A stretch of DNA of 64,000 bases, taken from contig NC_053489.1 of the NCBI RefSeq assembly GCF_905171775.1, positions 595,530,081 to 595,594,080 on the forward strand. The letters run 5' to 3'. Below are positions 55,096-64,000 of the stretch, piece by piece. Below the pieces are notes generated by a model. It had not been told where the DNA came from and did not search any database. It worked only from the letters and a program-made list of their open reading frames with translations. The stretch is from Rana temporaria (taxonomy: Eukaryota > Chordata > Amphibia > Anura > Ranidae). The translations under genes were made by a program, and so were the position numbers. Every line of letters starts with the position of its first letter. Position 1 is the stretch's first letter.

Positions 55096-56027
55096 TCAGT
55101 GGGTCTCTGGTCCTACCACAATGTAAGCACGTGAAGGGCCCAACTGGCTGTTTTTATGTACATTCCAGGATGTAAATGGAAAAGAAATGGTGGTTGTCGG
55201 GGTTGTGTTTATTAATAAAGCTTTAGGTTGTGAATGGCTGCGACACGCTATGTACAGCAGCCAGAATATGGGATGACATTATGTGCATAATTTACATTAT
55301 TTACCAGCAAGATAATTCAGGAATGTTTTACGGAGTCTATTTCTCAGGAATAAACAATTATAAGCTGCATATTTTACTATATGGTTAACCAAAGTGCTGT
55401 CTGTGGTTTTTCTGGAATTAAGTAGATGTGGCCTTCGGTTCACTAAATGCGGCTTCATACAGATTTATTTAACTACAATTGGCTTAATGTTTCATTTGAG
55501 TGTAGCAAGCCTGGACTCATCGTATAGTAACTGGAAACACAAAAGGTCCTATGTTATATACGATAAATTCAAATATGAATAGGTGACAATGCAGCATATG
55601 AAAATAAACTAGACACTCACTCTGTTGAACAGCGAAACAGTTCTCCTTTAGAAATCTCTAATATTTTACAAATAAGAGAACCATCTGACATGCGGGGGGT
55701 GTCTGGGTGTACACAGATAGGTAAACAGAAGAGCACAAAAGGCAGGAGAACAAAGACAGTTACTAACATGTAACTATTGTGGTTACAGCTACAAAGATTC
55801 TATTTACTATGCATGTTGTGTTCATTATTGTGTTTCTAGCATTGCTCTTTTAGGCTCCAAATACACAGAGAGATAAGAGGGCATTGGGTGGAGGTAAAGA
55901 AAACTAAATATAATAACACATAGAAGTGTCTGCTAAAACAATGCTACCGCTCTATTTTGCTGCTCATTCTGGTGTGAAGCCTCTGCAAGATGAAAGCTCA
56001 GACGTAAGTATACTTTAAAGCATAGGG
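55096..56027. other. Unique non-coding sequence
   Basis: Nothing recognised. Confidence 0.35.
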
Positions 56028-56230
56028 GTTGGTTTACTAAAGGCAAATATACTGTGTACTACAAGTACTTGGAAGTGCAGTTGTTCTAGATCTAAAGGCG
56101 ACATGCAAGGAAAATAAAAAAAACAGCATTTTTTGCTTGCACATGATTGGATGATAGAAATCATCAGAGCTTCCCTCATTTCAGATCTTCCACTTTCAAG
56201 TGCACTTGTAGTGCACAGTATATAAAACCT
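56028..56230. mobile_element. Short inverted-end repeat, GGGTTGGTTTACTAAAGGC family
   Basis: GGGTTGGTTTACTAAAGGC and ATATACTGTG at the left are mirrored loosely by CACAGTATATAAAACC at the right. Fragments occur at 27047 and, diverged, 28770. Confidence 0.55.
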
Positions 56231-56234
56231 CTAA

Positions 56235-56865
56235 AGCCGTGTACACACAATCGGTGTGTGGGCTCCATCGGTCTTTTTTCCATCGGTGTTAAAAAATAGA
56301 ACATGTTTTAAATTTTTCCTATGGATAAAAAAAACGATAGAAAAATCTGATCGTCTGTGTGGAACTCCATCGGAGAAAAATCCACGCATGCTCAGAATCA
56401 AGTCGATGCATGCTCGGAAGCATTGAACTTCTTTTTCGGCTCATCGTAGTGTTGTACATCACCGCGTTTTAACACGGTCGGAATTTAGTCTCAGGCCCCG
56501 TACACACGTCCGAGAAACTCGACGAGCAAAACACATCGTTTTTCTCGTCGAGTTCCTTGTGAAGCCGCCGAGGATCTCGGCGAGCCAAGTTTCCTCATTG
56601 ACTAAAGAGGAAATAGAGAACATGTTCTCTATTTGGCCCGACGAGATCCTCCGTTTCCTCGGCCGAAAGTGTACACATGACCGGGTTTCTTGGCAGAATA
56701 CGGCTCCGATCGAGTTTCTGGCTGAATTATGCCGAGAAACTCGGTCGTGTGTACGGGGCCTTATAGTGTGTATGCAAAACTGATGAAAGTCAGCTTCATC
56801 GGATATCCAACGAAAAAATCCATCGGATTAGATTCCATCAGATATCCGATCGTGTGTACAGGGCT
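56235..56865. mobile_element. MITE interrupted by another MITE
   Basis: The ends AGCCGTGTACACACAATCGG and CGATCGTGTGTACAGGGCT are inverse. Host parts are 56235-56493 and 56761-56865. The uninterrupted relative is 24059-24333 (GGAATTTGGTCTGACACTGT is continuous there). Confidence 0.85.
56494..56760. mobile_element. Nested MITE, GGCCCCGTACACACGTCC ends
   Basis: The right end GGTCGTGTGTACGGGGCC pairs with the left; flanks TCA and TTA. Core AATAGAGAACATGTTCTC. Same family as 42605-42875. Confidence 0.9.
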
Positions 56866-57262
56866 TAAGTGTTTTTCAATTGTTTTGCCCCCTGCCCTGA
56901 TCTTACCTAATCCACCCTCCTTCTTCACTAATGCATACTTACCTTGATCTAAACACCACTGTTCCGTTGTTTGTTTACATCCAGTGACACAGATCTGCAC
57001 TCGTGCCCCAAAGACATCTATCTATGGGAATGTGTCCTAAGGTCAGAGATGATCAGAGACACTTCAATAGAAGTCTAATGGGCTGTATTGCGCTGGTGCA
57101 GCCATAACAGTGAAGACTGGTGGCACTGGATGTAAACAAACACCAGGGGCCACAACTGTTGAATCTAGATAAGTATGTATCTGTGGAGGGGAACTTTGGG
57201 TTAGGTTAGGTATGGGTAGGAGGGCAAAAATTACTCTGTTTTAAAGTGCACTTATGCTTTAA
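56865..57262. mobile_element. TTAA-flanked MITE abutting the previous element
   Basis: TTAA at 56865-56868 and 57259-57262. The left side (TTTTGCCCCCTGCCC, TTTACATCCAGTG) is mirrored by CACTGGATGTAAAC and GGGTAGGAGGGCAAAAA. Confidence 0.75.
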
Positions 57263-57527
57263 ACCTGGGGTGAGAGTAAAGTCTAAAAGGTAACTGTGCA
57301 TCATATACACAACACCACCCTAACATAGAAGAAAAAGCTTCCTCTTTGTAGGCTGGGCTAGCTTTCAAACTGTGACATCGGCATGCACCAGCCTAAATGT
57401 AAACATATTAACAAATTGGCTATTTAACCAAAAGGTTTGAAAATAATTAGTCACAATCAAGAAAATACAAGAATTTAAATATTGAATCCTACAGAAAATG
57501 TGTGAGTGTCTGCATATACCCTTAGAT

Positions 57528-57843
57528 CAGGGGTCTCCAAACTTTTCAAACAAAGGGCCAGTTTATTGTCCTTTAGACTTTAGGAGAGCCGGATTGTACC
57601 CAGCAGAGGCAGAAAATGTCCCGGGCCCGGCATCGGTGAAAATAAATATGGCTTCAGGGTTGGTGGTCAATATGAGGAGGAATAGTGCCCCTATTAGTAT
57701 GAGGAATAGTATCCCCTCATTGGTATCGGTGGAAGATATAGTGCCCCATTGTTGGCGTCAGTGGGAGTAATAGTGCCCAGCGGGCCGGATAAAGGCTAGC
57801 AAAGGGCCACATCTGGCCCTCGGTCGCAGTTTGGAGACCTCTG
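57528..57843. mobile_element. hAT-like MITE with exact 8-bp TSD CCTTAGAT
   Basis: The ends CAGGGGTCTCCAAACT and AGTTTGGAGACCTCTG are inverse. CCTTAGAT at 57520-57527 and 57844-57851. Interior is non-coding with imperfect AGTATGAGGAATAGT repeats. Confidence 0.95.
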
Positions 57844-58156
57844 CCTTAGATGACCACTTCAATGTTGGGCAAATCCTAATATCTAGACTGTTGTAACACA
57901 TTCTTTTTCACACTTTCTAGTGTCAAAGGCTGGCTTGCACCCTCCTGTGTTCTCACTGGCCCATCACTATGACCAGTAGCCTTATTGACCAAAAGGAACA
58001 TGTGGAAAAAGCAGACCAGTTTTGGTTAGAGAAGTGAAGGGTGATAATGTCTATTTTTTTTTTATATTGTTGTGTACACTTAGAAGCTGGAAGAAAGTGC
58101 AAAGTGCACATGAGTGGATCAAGAAGCCGGGCATTTTTGACATCCCTTTACCCTTT

Positions 58157-58310
58157 CCCATCACTGGTTGCTAGGATGGTGGCAGCTGAACAGAATTATT
58201 GGTTGCTAGGACACTGGCAGTCACACTGCATTACTGGTTGGCAGGACACTAGCAGCCACACAGCATCTTTGGCTCCTAGGTTGCTGGGGGTCAGGCCACA
58301 CAGCATCATT
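58157..58310. repeat. Degenerate ~45-bp tandem repeat
   Basis: About four units of GGTTGCTAGGACACTGGCAG followed by ACACTGCATTAC-type sequence occur, strongly diverged. Confidence 0.65.
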
Positions 58311-58317
58311 GTTTGTT

Positions 58318-58750
58318 AGGGCTCATTTACACTTGCTTCAGCTTCAACATACATTAACGGCTAGTTTACATCTGCTTCAAATCTAGTCGTCGGACAGGCT
58401 TTGTTAAAGCTCTTTGAACGCTAGTCAAAGCTCCTGTTACTAAATAAAATGGTTATCTTAAAGTCCTCCTGTTTACACCTTGCTTTGCTTCGGCTTCGCT
58501 TCAAAAATTATACCCCATGAAGCTTTAGTGGTGCTTCAAAGCATCTTCAAAGCCTCCATAGAAGTCTATGGCAAAGCTTGCTTGATGCCCCAATGAAGCC
58601 CCACCAAAGGCTCATTGAAGCTCCACTGAAGCCTCAAGGAAAAGCAAGGTGTAAACAGGACTGTAAGCTAACCATATTTTTTAGTGACAGGAGCTTTGAC
58701 TGGCGTTCAGAGAGCTTTAACATGTTTTGAAGCAAGTGTGAACTAGCCTT
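58318..58750. mobile_element. MITE, GCTCATTTACACTTGCTTC / AAGTGTGAACTAGCC ends
   Basis: The inner pair TAACAGGAGCTTTGAC-like sequences at about 58430-58445 and 58685-58705 are inverse, as are GTTTACACCTTGCTTTGCTT and AAAAGCAAGGTGTAAAC. An element with long inverted arms and no frame. Confidence 0.75.
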
Positions 58751-59814
58751 TATGGTGCAGCAAGCAATCTTCACACAATAAATTGTGTGAATATCCACTT
58801 AAATTATTCAAGCACGCACCGATAAAATAAACAGGAATTTCCATTTTACATGGTTGGATGACAGAAAAGCGTACCTAAACAATGTATTATGTGGGGGCTT
58901 TCAACTCCTTTAGTTAATAAACTGCAATGGCTCAATGCAGGCCAAGGGTCATGGGTGCACTTAACAATATATATTTTTTGTCATTTACATAGATGTCAGT
59001 TTTTCTATAACCTGCAGCTGTGATGACTGAATCTTCACTGTCAATGCATGGTCGCATTTATAGATTATTAAAAGAAATTACGTTAAAAAATAATGACTGA
59101 GGCGCCTATTTCTAGCCTTTCAGTAATAATATTACATGTGCACAATTAAATTTAAGGCTATGAAAATATATAGTTATATATGAAATGGGTTCAGCTCATT
59201 TCTATTAATTTTGGTTTAATGAATATAAAGAAGACCGGTTAATAAGAATATGATGTGACCTTGAGGAATTTCACAATGAAGAAATGTGCTAGATGAGACC
59301 ACAAGTTAGCTGGGCCTATACACAGTGCCAAAATAGAGCAGCTTTTAACGTTTGATCTTCACACTGAATTGTAAGTGATCTTATCCTCTGAGGAAAAAAA
59401 AAAAAAAAAGGAATATGAGCAGCCATGGCTATAGTAGAGCCTGAACAGCTTTAGCTGAGAATTTTCTTTCATCCGTTTATGACTTGCTAGAATAGCAGGG
59501 GAGGGAATCAAAAAGACTTCCACAGAGAGAGGACATATAATGAAAAAGTAAATCGTCCCTCGGAAAATTAGTGAGGCATGCATGAGAAATAGTTAAGAGC
59601 TACTCCAATCTTTTGTTCCATTCGATAATATTGGGACAAGGGATTCTAGTTGGTAGAATTACACACGCTGTTATGCGGGGATGTCACTGACACCTCTATC
59701 CTGATTCTTCTCGTATTGCCGTGTTTGTAGCAAATTGCAGAGCAAATCCACTTGCACGGTTACAAGCAATTAGAGTAAAAACCTGAGGTTGTGTATTTTA
59801 AAGAAGCGAGTCCA
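58751..59814. other. Unique non-coding sequence
   Basis: Nothing recognised. Confidence 0.35.
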
Positions 59815-60419
59815 TCAATAAAAAGCTTTCCCCTTTCTCATTCCCTGCTCTTTTTCTCTGTTATACGGCCTTCCTTTCCTTCATTCTCTTTCCTCATCTT
59901 CTTCCTTGTTTTCCAATTTCTTTGTTGTCAAGCTTTCTTCCTCTCAATCCACTTTCCTTTTTCCCACTTTCTCTTTTTATTTTCCTTTTCTATGTAGTTA
60001 TACTTCCTTCCTTTCTCTTATTACCCCTGCTTCCTCCTACATTCTCTCTTATTTTTCTGTTGTCTTCATTTCTTCTTTTTCTCTGCTACACGTCTTTCCT
60101 TCCTGCCTTTATCTCTTTCTTTCTCCTCAACTCCTTCCTTTTTTATTTTCCCTTTCTATGTTGTAATACTTCTTTCTTCCTCTTTTTATTTTTCCTTTTT
60201 ATGTTGTAATACTTCCTTCTTCTTCTTTTTATTTTCCCTTTTCATGTTGTAATACTTCCTTCTTCCTCTTTTTATTTTCCTTTTCTCTGTTGTACTTCCC
60301 TCCCTTTTCTCACTCTCTCTTAATTCACTATTTGTATTTCCTCTTTCCCTGTTGTACTTCCTTCCTTCCTCCTGTTTTAATTACCTTTTCTCTGTTAGTT
60401 AAATTTAAACAAAGCTGAC
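59815..60419 (+). repeat. Polypyrimidine tract with ~50-bp imperfect repeats
   Basis: About 600 bp of C and T run with few purines on this strand. TGTTGTAATACTTCCTTCTT followed by CCTCTTTTTATTTTCC recurs several times (about 60158-60290). Phe/Leu/Ser-rich open frames here are compositional. Confidence 0.9.
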
Positions 60420-60892
60420 TTAAAGCGAAGGTCCACACAAAAAGTGAACCTCCGCTTTTCAGAAACCCTCCCCCCTCCGGCGTCATATTTGGCACCTTTT
60501 AGGGGGGAGGGGGTGCAGATACCTATATAATACAGGTATTTGCACCCACTTCCAGGAATAGTCTTCGTGTCATCAAAATGCCCCCCCCCCCCCTGCTATC
60601 TTCTGGGAAACACACTGGTCCCAGGAGATAGCGGGGACCAGTAATGATGCGCCGCGCGACTCGCGAATGCGCAGTAGGGAACCGGGCAGTGAAGCCGCAA
60701 CGCTTCACTTCCTGATTCCCTCACCGAGGATGGCGGCAGGGGGCAGCAGAGACGAGCAATTGCTCGGCCTCGGCTGTCGACATCGCAGGCGAGCTAGACA
60801 GGTAAGTGTCCATTTAATAAAAGTCAGCATCTGCAGTATTTGTAGCTGCTGGCTTTTAAAAAAAAAAAAATTTGGGTGGATCTCCGCTTTAA
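60420..60892. mobile_element. TTAA-flanked MITE, AAAGCGAAGGTCCACAC ends
   Basis: TTAA at 60420-60423 and 60889-60892. The right end GGGTGGATCTCCGCTTT is inverse. Same family as 16199-16533. Confidence 0.9.
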
Positions 60893-60894
60893 AG

Positions 60895-61200
60895 CCTAAA
60901 GCTGGCCAAACATGGGTTAGTTTTTTCGCTCAGCCAGCGAGTTGAAATAAAAAAAAAATGATCGGATTCCCCCATTCATACTTCTGATGTGGCTGCATGA
61001 ATCCTCCCCACTGTGTCATTGTATTCTAACATTGGGGATACTTCACTGCAGTTATAATATACAGCTCAGCATTGCAGCCTATTGACTGCTGGGCGCTGAT
61101 CGGGTGAAATCATACCGATATGGCAGTTGAACAGACATGGATCGAAGTTCGGCCGATCCCTGCTGAACCAGGTGAATTTTGATCCACAAATGGGCAGCTT
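60895..61200. repeat. Diverged MITE of the TTCAACC / GTTGAA type
   Basis: TAAAGCTGGCCAAACATGGG starts it, with GTTAGTTTTTTCGCTCAGCC inside, resembling 40993-41267. Right end unclear. Confidence 0.45.
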
Positions 61201-61267
61201 ATTTCTAAAATAGAACAACTAGTGGGACTCCTTGTGGTGTATATTAGAAGGAAAAACACCAAGATAA

Positions 61268-61483
61268 GACCCCGTACACACGATCAGGCTTTTGCCCGGC
61301 CAAACTCAAATCGGAATTCCGAGGGAATTCCATCGGAGTAAAATAGAACATGTTCTCTATCTAAACTCCGATGGAATTCATCTGAATTTCCGATGGAATT
61401 ACTCCGATGGGGCATACACACAGTCGGAATTTCCGATCCGTCTGACTTTTTCCATCGAAAATTCCGATCGTGTGTACGGGGCT
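61268..61483. mobile_element. MITE, GACCCCGTACACACGATC ends
   Basis: The right end CGATCGTGTGTACGGGGC pairs with the left. Core AATAGAACATGTTCTCTA. Confidence 0.85.
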
Positions 61484-61496
61484 TAAAGGGACTCAG

Positions 61497-61675
61497 CTTT
61501 ATTATTATTTTTTCTCTTATCGTACTTCTTTCCTTCTACTCCCTCCCGTTCTTCTTCCCAGTCATCAATACTTCCTTTCCTTCCTTCTCTTATTTCCTTC
61601 TATCCTCCTTAATTTTCATATTTTTTTTGTTCTTGTAAGCTGGTCTTCTTTTTTCTACTTTCTCTTAGACTTCCT
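61497..61675 (+). repeat. Second part of the polypyrimidine tract
   Basis: C/T-rich on the plus strand, same character as 59815-60419, from which it is separated by inserted elements. Confidence 0.75.
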
Positions 61676-62481
61676 GTAGAATTTCAAATTCACTCATGAT
61701 ATCACTAATAGCTATTATTGATATTCTATTATTAATAGTTCTCTCAAAAACCTGATTCCAATAAAAAAAAAAAAACATGTGAAAAGATGAAAAGCAATAA
61801 TAATAAAAAAAAGAAGAGTGGAAGAGGGAGAGAGAGAGAGACAGAAGTGTTTGCTGTGATGATTTGAGAATCACCTTACCAGTAAAAAGTTGACAAGAGC
61901 ACCAAATTGCTCATCAAGTGGTATAAATTGCCGCTATTATCCCTACATGAGTACTGGCACTGTAGGGGAATCTGAAGTCAATCAACTTGCAGGATAGAAT
62001 ACCAGGGAAGATGTATTGCTGAAAGACCAAATCTGTATGTACAGACATAGAATGATTTTTAATCTCAAGTAACATATTAATTGCATTTATTTTGTTTTAA
62101 TTTTACAGTTTTAATTTTACCGATACAAAGCCACATATACATGTTTGTATATTTGTGACACTATTATTATTCTATAACACATTTCCATTAAGGCTGAACC
62201 CCAGACAAAGAACAAAAAATGCCATTTCATTTAATAAGGTAATAATTACAAAATATCTCATCAGCAGCCTGGTGGTGTGCTCTGGACCAAACTGATATAT
62301 TGTAATGTGCTGGGAAGTAGTCCAGGTAGTGCTTCTGCTAGAGGTATTCAGATTGGTACAACTTGAGGTATACAGTATATTTCTCTTGGACACCATACTG
62401 GGATTGAGCATGTGATTAAGGGGTATCGCAATGACCCCTAACTAGTCATGATTTACAACATGGAAAAAAAAAAAAACATCA
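61676..62481. other. Unique non-coding sequence
   Basis: A GAGAGAGAGAGA tract lies near 61830. The sequence AAGGCTGAACCCCAGAC at about 62191 may be a fragment of the outer TTAA family. Confidence 0.35.
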
Positions 62482-62632
62482 TGACATATGTCGCCAGCAC
62501 ACCGATAAGCTTCTTTCAAAGTGCCAAGCTATTTATGCTTGGATGATCACACAGAAAAGCATGCAGGGATTCTTCTTCAGGCATGTGATCATCACTTTGA
62601 AACAAGCTTGTTAGTGTGCTGGCGACATATCA
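62482..62632. repeat. ~150-bp inverted repeat
   Basis: GTCGCCAGCACACCGATAAG (about 62491) is mirrored by a GTGTGCTGGCGAC-bearing arm ending near 62630. Inner arms GGATGATCAC and GTGATCATCAC also pair. About 45-bp arms with a few mismatches; a small MITE or a structured element. Confidence 0.75.
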
Positions 62633-62936
62633 TCCATGGATGGAAAGACTGGCACACATTGTTACAGCTTTTTTAGGGGAGACTGCAATTTAGCTTTATG
62701 ATAAGGCTGAAGTAAAATAATTATTTATAATATGACTAAAACCTGGGCTCAGAATCAGATTCCTGATTTTTTACAGATTGAAACATACCTACAAAACCAC
62801 AAATCTGCAAACTATTAATGTTCGATGTTTAAGGTGTACATGAGATAAATACGTGTTATTGTACAGATACTGTACAAATGTTTTGGGGCATACATGTGCA
62901 CATGTTGTCATTGCACAATAGGATCTTCCATCCAAC

Positions 62937-63282
62937 TTAAAGTGTTACTAATCCCAGGACCCTGCGTTCACTATATCTGGTCTCCCACAGTACACACAAC
63001 ATGGCAATGCAATTATTTTAGTAAATATAAACTGCTAAATACCTTTTCTTATCAGCAGTTAGAGCAGTCTTGTAATTTCTATCAGGCTGCAGGACCCCTG
63101 ACCATCTGTCTGGGCAGTGCTGATTGGCCCTGTGCTGATCACATGTACTCTCCCCAAAATAAAATCTAGCAATACACACCAAACTGAGCATGTGCAGCTT
63201 GCCCCCAAGGCTCTGTTCTATAAGGAAATGGTTTGGGGACAGTGGAAAAAAGGGAGGATCAGAGGGTCTAGTAACACTTTGA
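62937..63282. mobile_element. TTAA-type MITE, AAAGTGTTACTAA ends
   Basis: TTAA at 62937-62940. The right end CTAGTAACACTTT is inverse, followed by a mutated TTGA. Non-coding. Confidence 0.7.
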
Positions 63283-63504
63283 CTATGTGGATGTTATAAA
63301 GCAAAGAAAGTTGCATCTTTTCATAGAATAATTATTGGTTGATTAGTTCTAAGGAGTCCTCGTCAGCTAAATTATTTGGTGATATACAGTATAATGTATG
63401 CTTTTTCTGTCCTAATGTAGCCTTGAGGTGCAATGCCAAATATTAAGGAGACATTTGGGGTTCTTAAAAAAAGAAATACTCATACTCACATCCACGCTTC
63501 AGCA

Positions 63505-63815
63505 TCTGTGTGATGCAGCAGCTGTCCTACATCAGCACCAAGACTGAGAACCGATCACATGGATCAATGATCCCTCATTTCCCAGTCGGCTCAGAGTGGA
63601 GAGCAGTAACTCTAAGTCACCGATCCCTGTTCAGCCCCTTAAGTGCTCACTGGAGGGGCTGAACAGGGAGGAGAGTGGTGGGCGCAGTCAGCTCTGGCCT
63701 TTTAGCCGCTCCATGAAAGCTGAAGCCAGCTGGCACGTAGGCAGCTAGCTGGATAGATCCGGAGAATATAGTTGGGATCCTTTCAGAGCCTGGAGCAGTT
63801 CAGTGATGTCAGCTA
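63505..63815. repeat. Dispersed repeat, inverted relative of 53215-53540
   Basis: Shares short blocks with the other copy and contains a CCCTGTTCAGCCCC..GGGGCTGAACAGGG hairpin at about 63626-63669. Ends not defined. Confidence 0.4.
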
Positions 63816-63826
63816 ATGGAGAGTTA

Positions 63827-64000
63827 AGCCTCGTACACACGACCGAGAAACTCGACGGGCGAAACACATCGTTTTGCTCGACGAGTTCCTTGTGAAGCTG
63901 TCGAGAAACTCGGCGAGCCAAATTTCTCCATTCCCATCAAGGAAATAGAGAACTTGCTCTCTTTTTGGCTCGTCGAGTTTCTCGACAGTTTCCTCGACAA
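63827..64000. mobile_element. MITE, GCCTCGTACACACGACCG end, cut by the window edge
   Basis: Preceded by TTA (63824-63826). The sequence follows the 42605 and 56494 family, including GAGAAACTCG and the AATAGAGAACTTGCTCTC core, a diverged form of the usual palindrome. The right end lies outside the window. Confidence 0.85.

Noticed and set aside
59791..60209. Phe/Ser/Leu-rich frames resembling membrane proteins
   Set aside because: Translation of a C/T-rich tract always gives Phe, Ser, Leu and Pro, so the apparent hydrophobicity is compositional.

Overview
The window looks like a vertebrate genome segment with no confident protein-coding gene. It has no bacterial-style gene layout, no operons, no rRNA or tRNA that I can see, and no CRISPR array. 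It is AT-rich and carries very many short inverted-repeat DNA transposons (MITEs). One recurring type ends in the motif CGTACACACGA. I associate that motif with ranid-type frog genomes from general familiarity, so 'anuran, probably a true frog' is an inference and not something the sequence proves. The longest open frames are by-products of tandem repeats, palindromes or dead transposons.

Layout. 0-9 kb: two MITEs, a 950-bp element with long inverted ends, a mariner-like element carrying a 16-bp minisatellite, a decayed Tc1 transposase copy broken by an unrelated 350-bp insert, and a hammerhead-ribozyme-like insert between perfect 51-bp direct repeats. 9.7-15.6 kb: an AT microsatellite, then the 3' part of a dead L1/Tx1-type LINE threaded with DNA elements. 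15.9-18.1 kb: a hAT-like element holding a TTAA-flanked MITE and a minus-strand solo LTR whose promoter region is present as three exact 258-bp units. 19.9-20.8 kb: a Tc1 derivative in which an inverted copy of its own 3' half replaces the 5' half. 21.7-26.8 kb: a run of abutting MITEs, a filled/empty insertion pair, and two hAT-type elements with exact 8-bp target duplications. 28.8-32.4 kb: a TTAA element interrupted by a 2.8-kb element that is mostly a 2-kb palindrome. 32.7-42.9 kb: more MITEs, including nested pairs and a long hairpin element. 43-48.6 kb: the quietest stretch, with a possible minus-strand terminal exon and 3' UTR around 47.25-47.85 kb. 48.6-52.1 kb: four levels of nested DNA elements. 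52-64 kb: unique sequence with scattered MITEs, a split polypyrimidine tract, and a MITE cut by the window end.

Most elements fall into four groups. (1) piggyBac-like MITEs flanked by TTAA. (2) Harbinger/PIF-like MITEs with 3-bp duplications, often TTA, ATA, ATT or TGA. (3) hAT-like elements with 8-bp duplications. (4) Tc1/mariner elements in TA. The target duplications and nested order let the relative order of insertions be read directly. I find no set of genes that would make up a new defence or metabolic system. The most interesting things here are structural: the ribozyme-like insert, the 2-kb palindrome, the four-level nest, the filled/empty site pair and the LTR with three promoter units.
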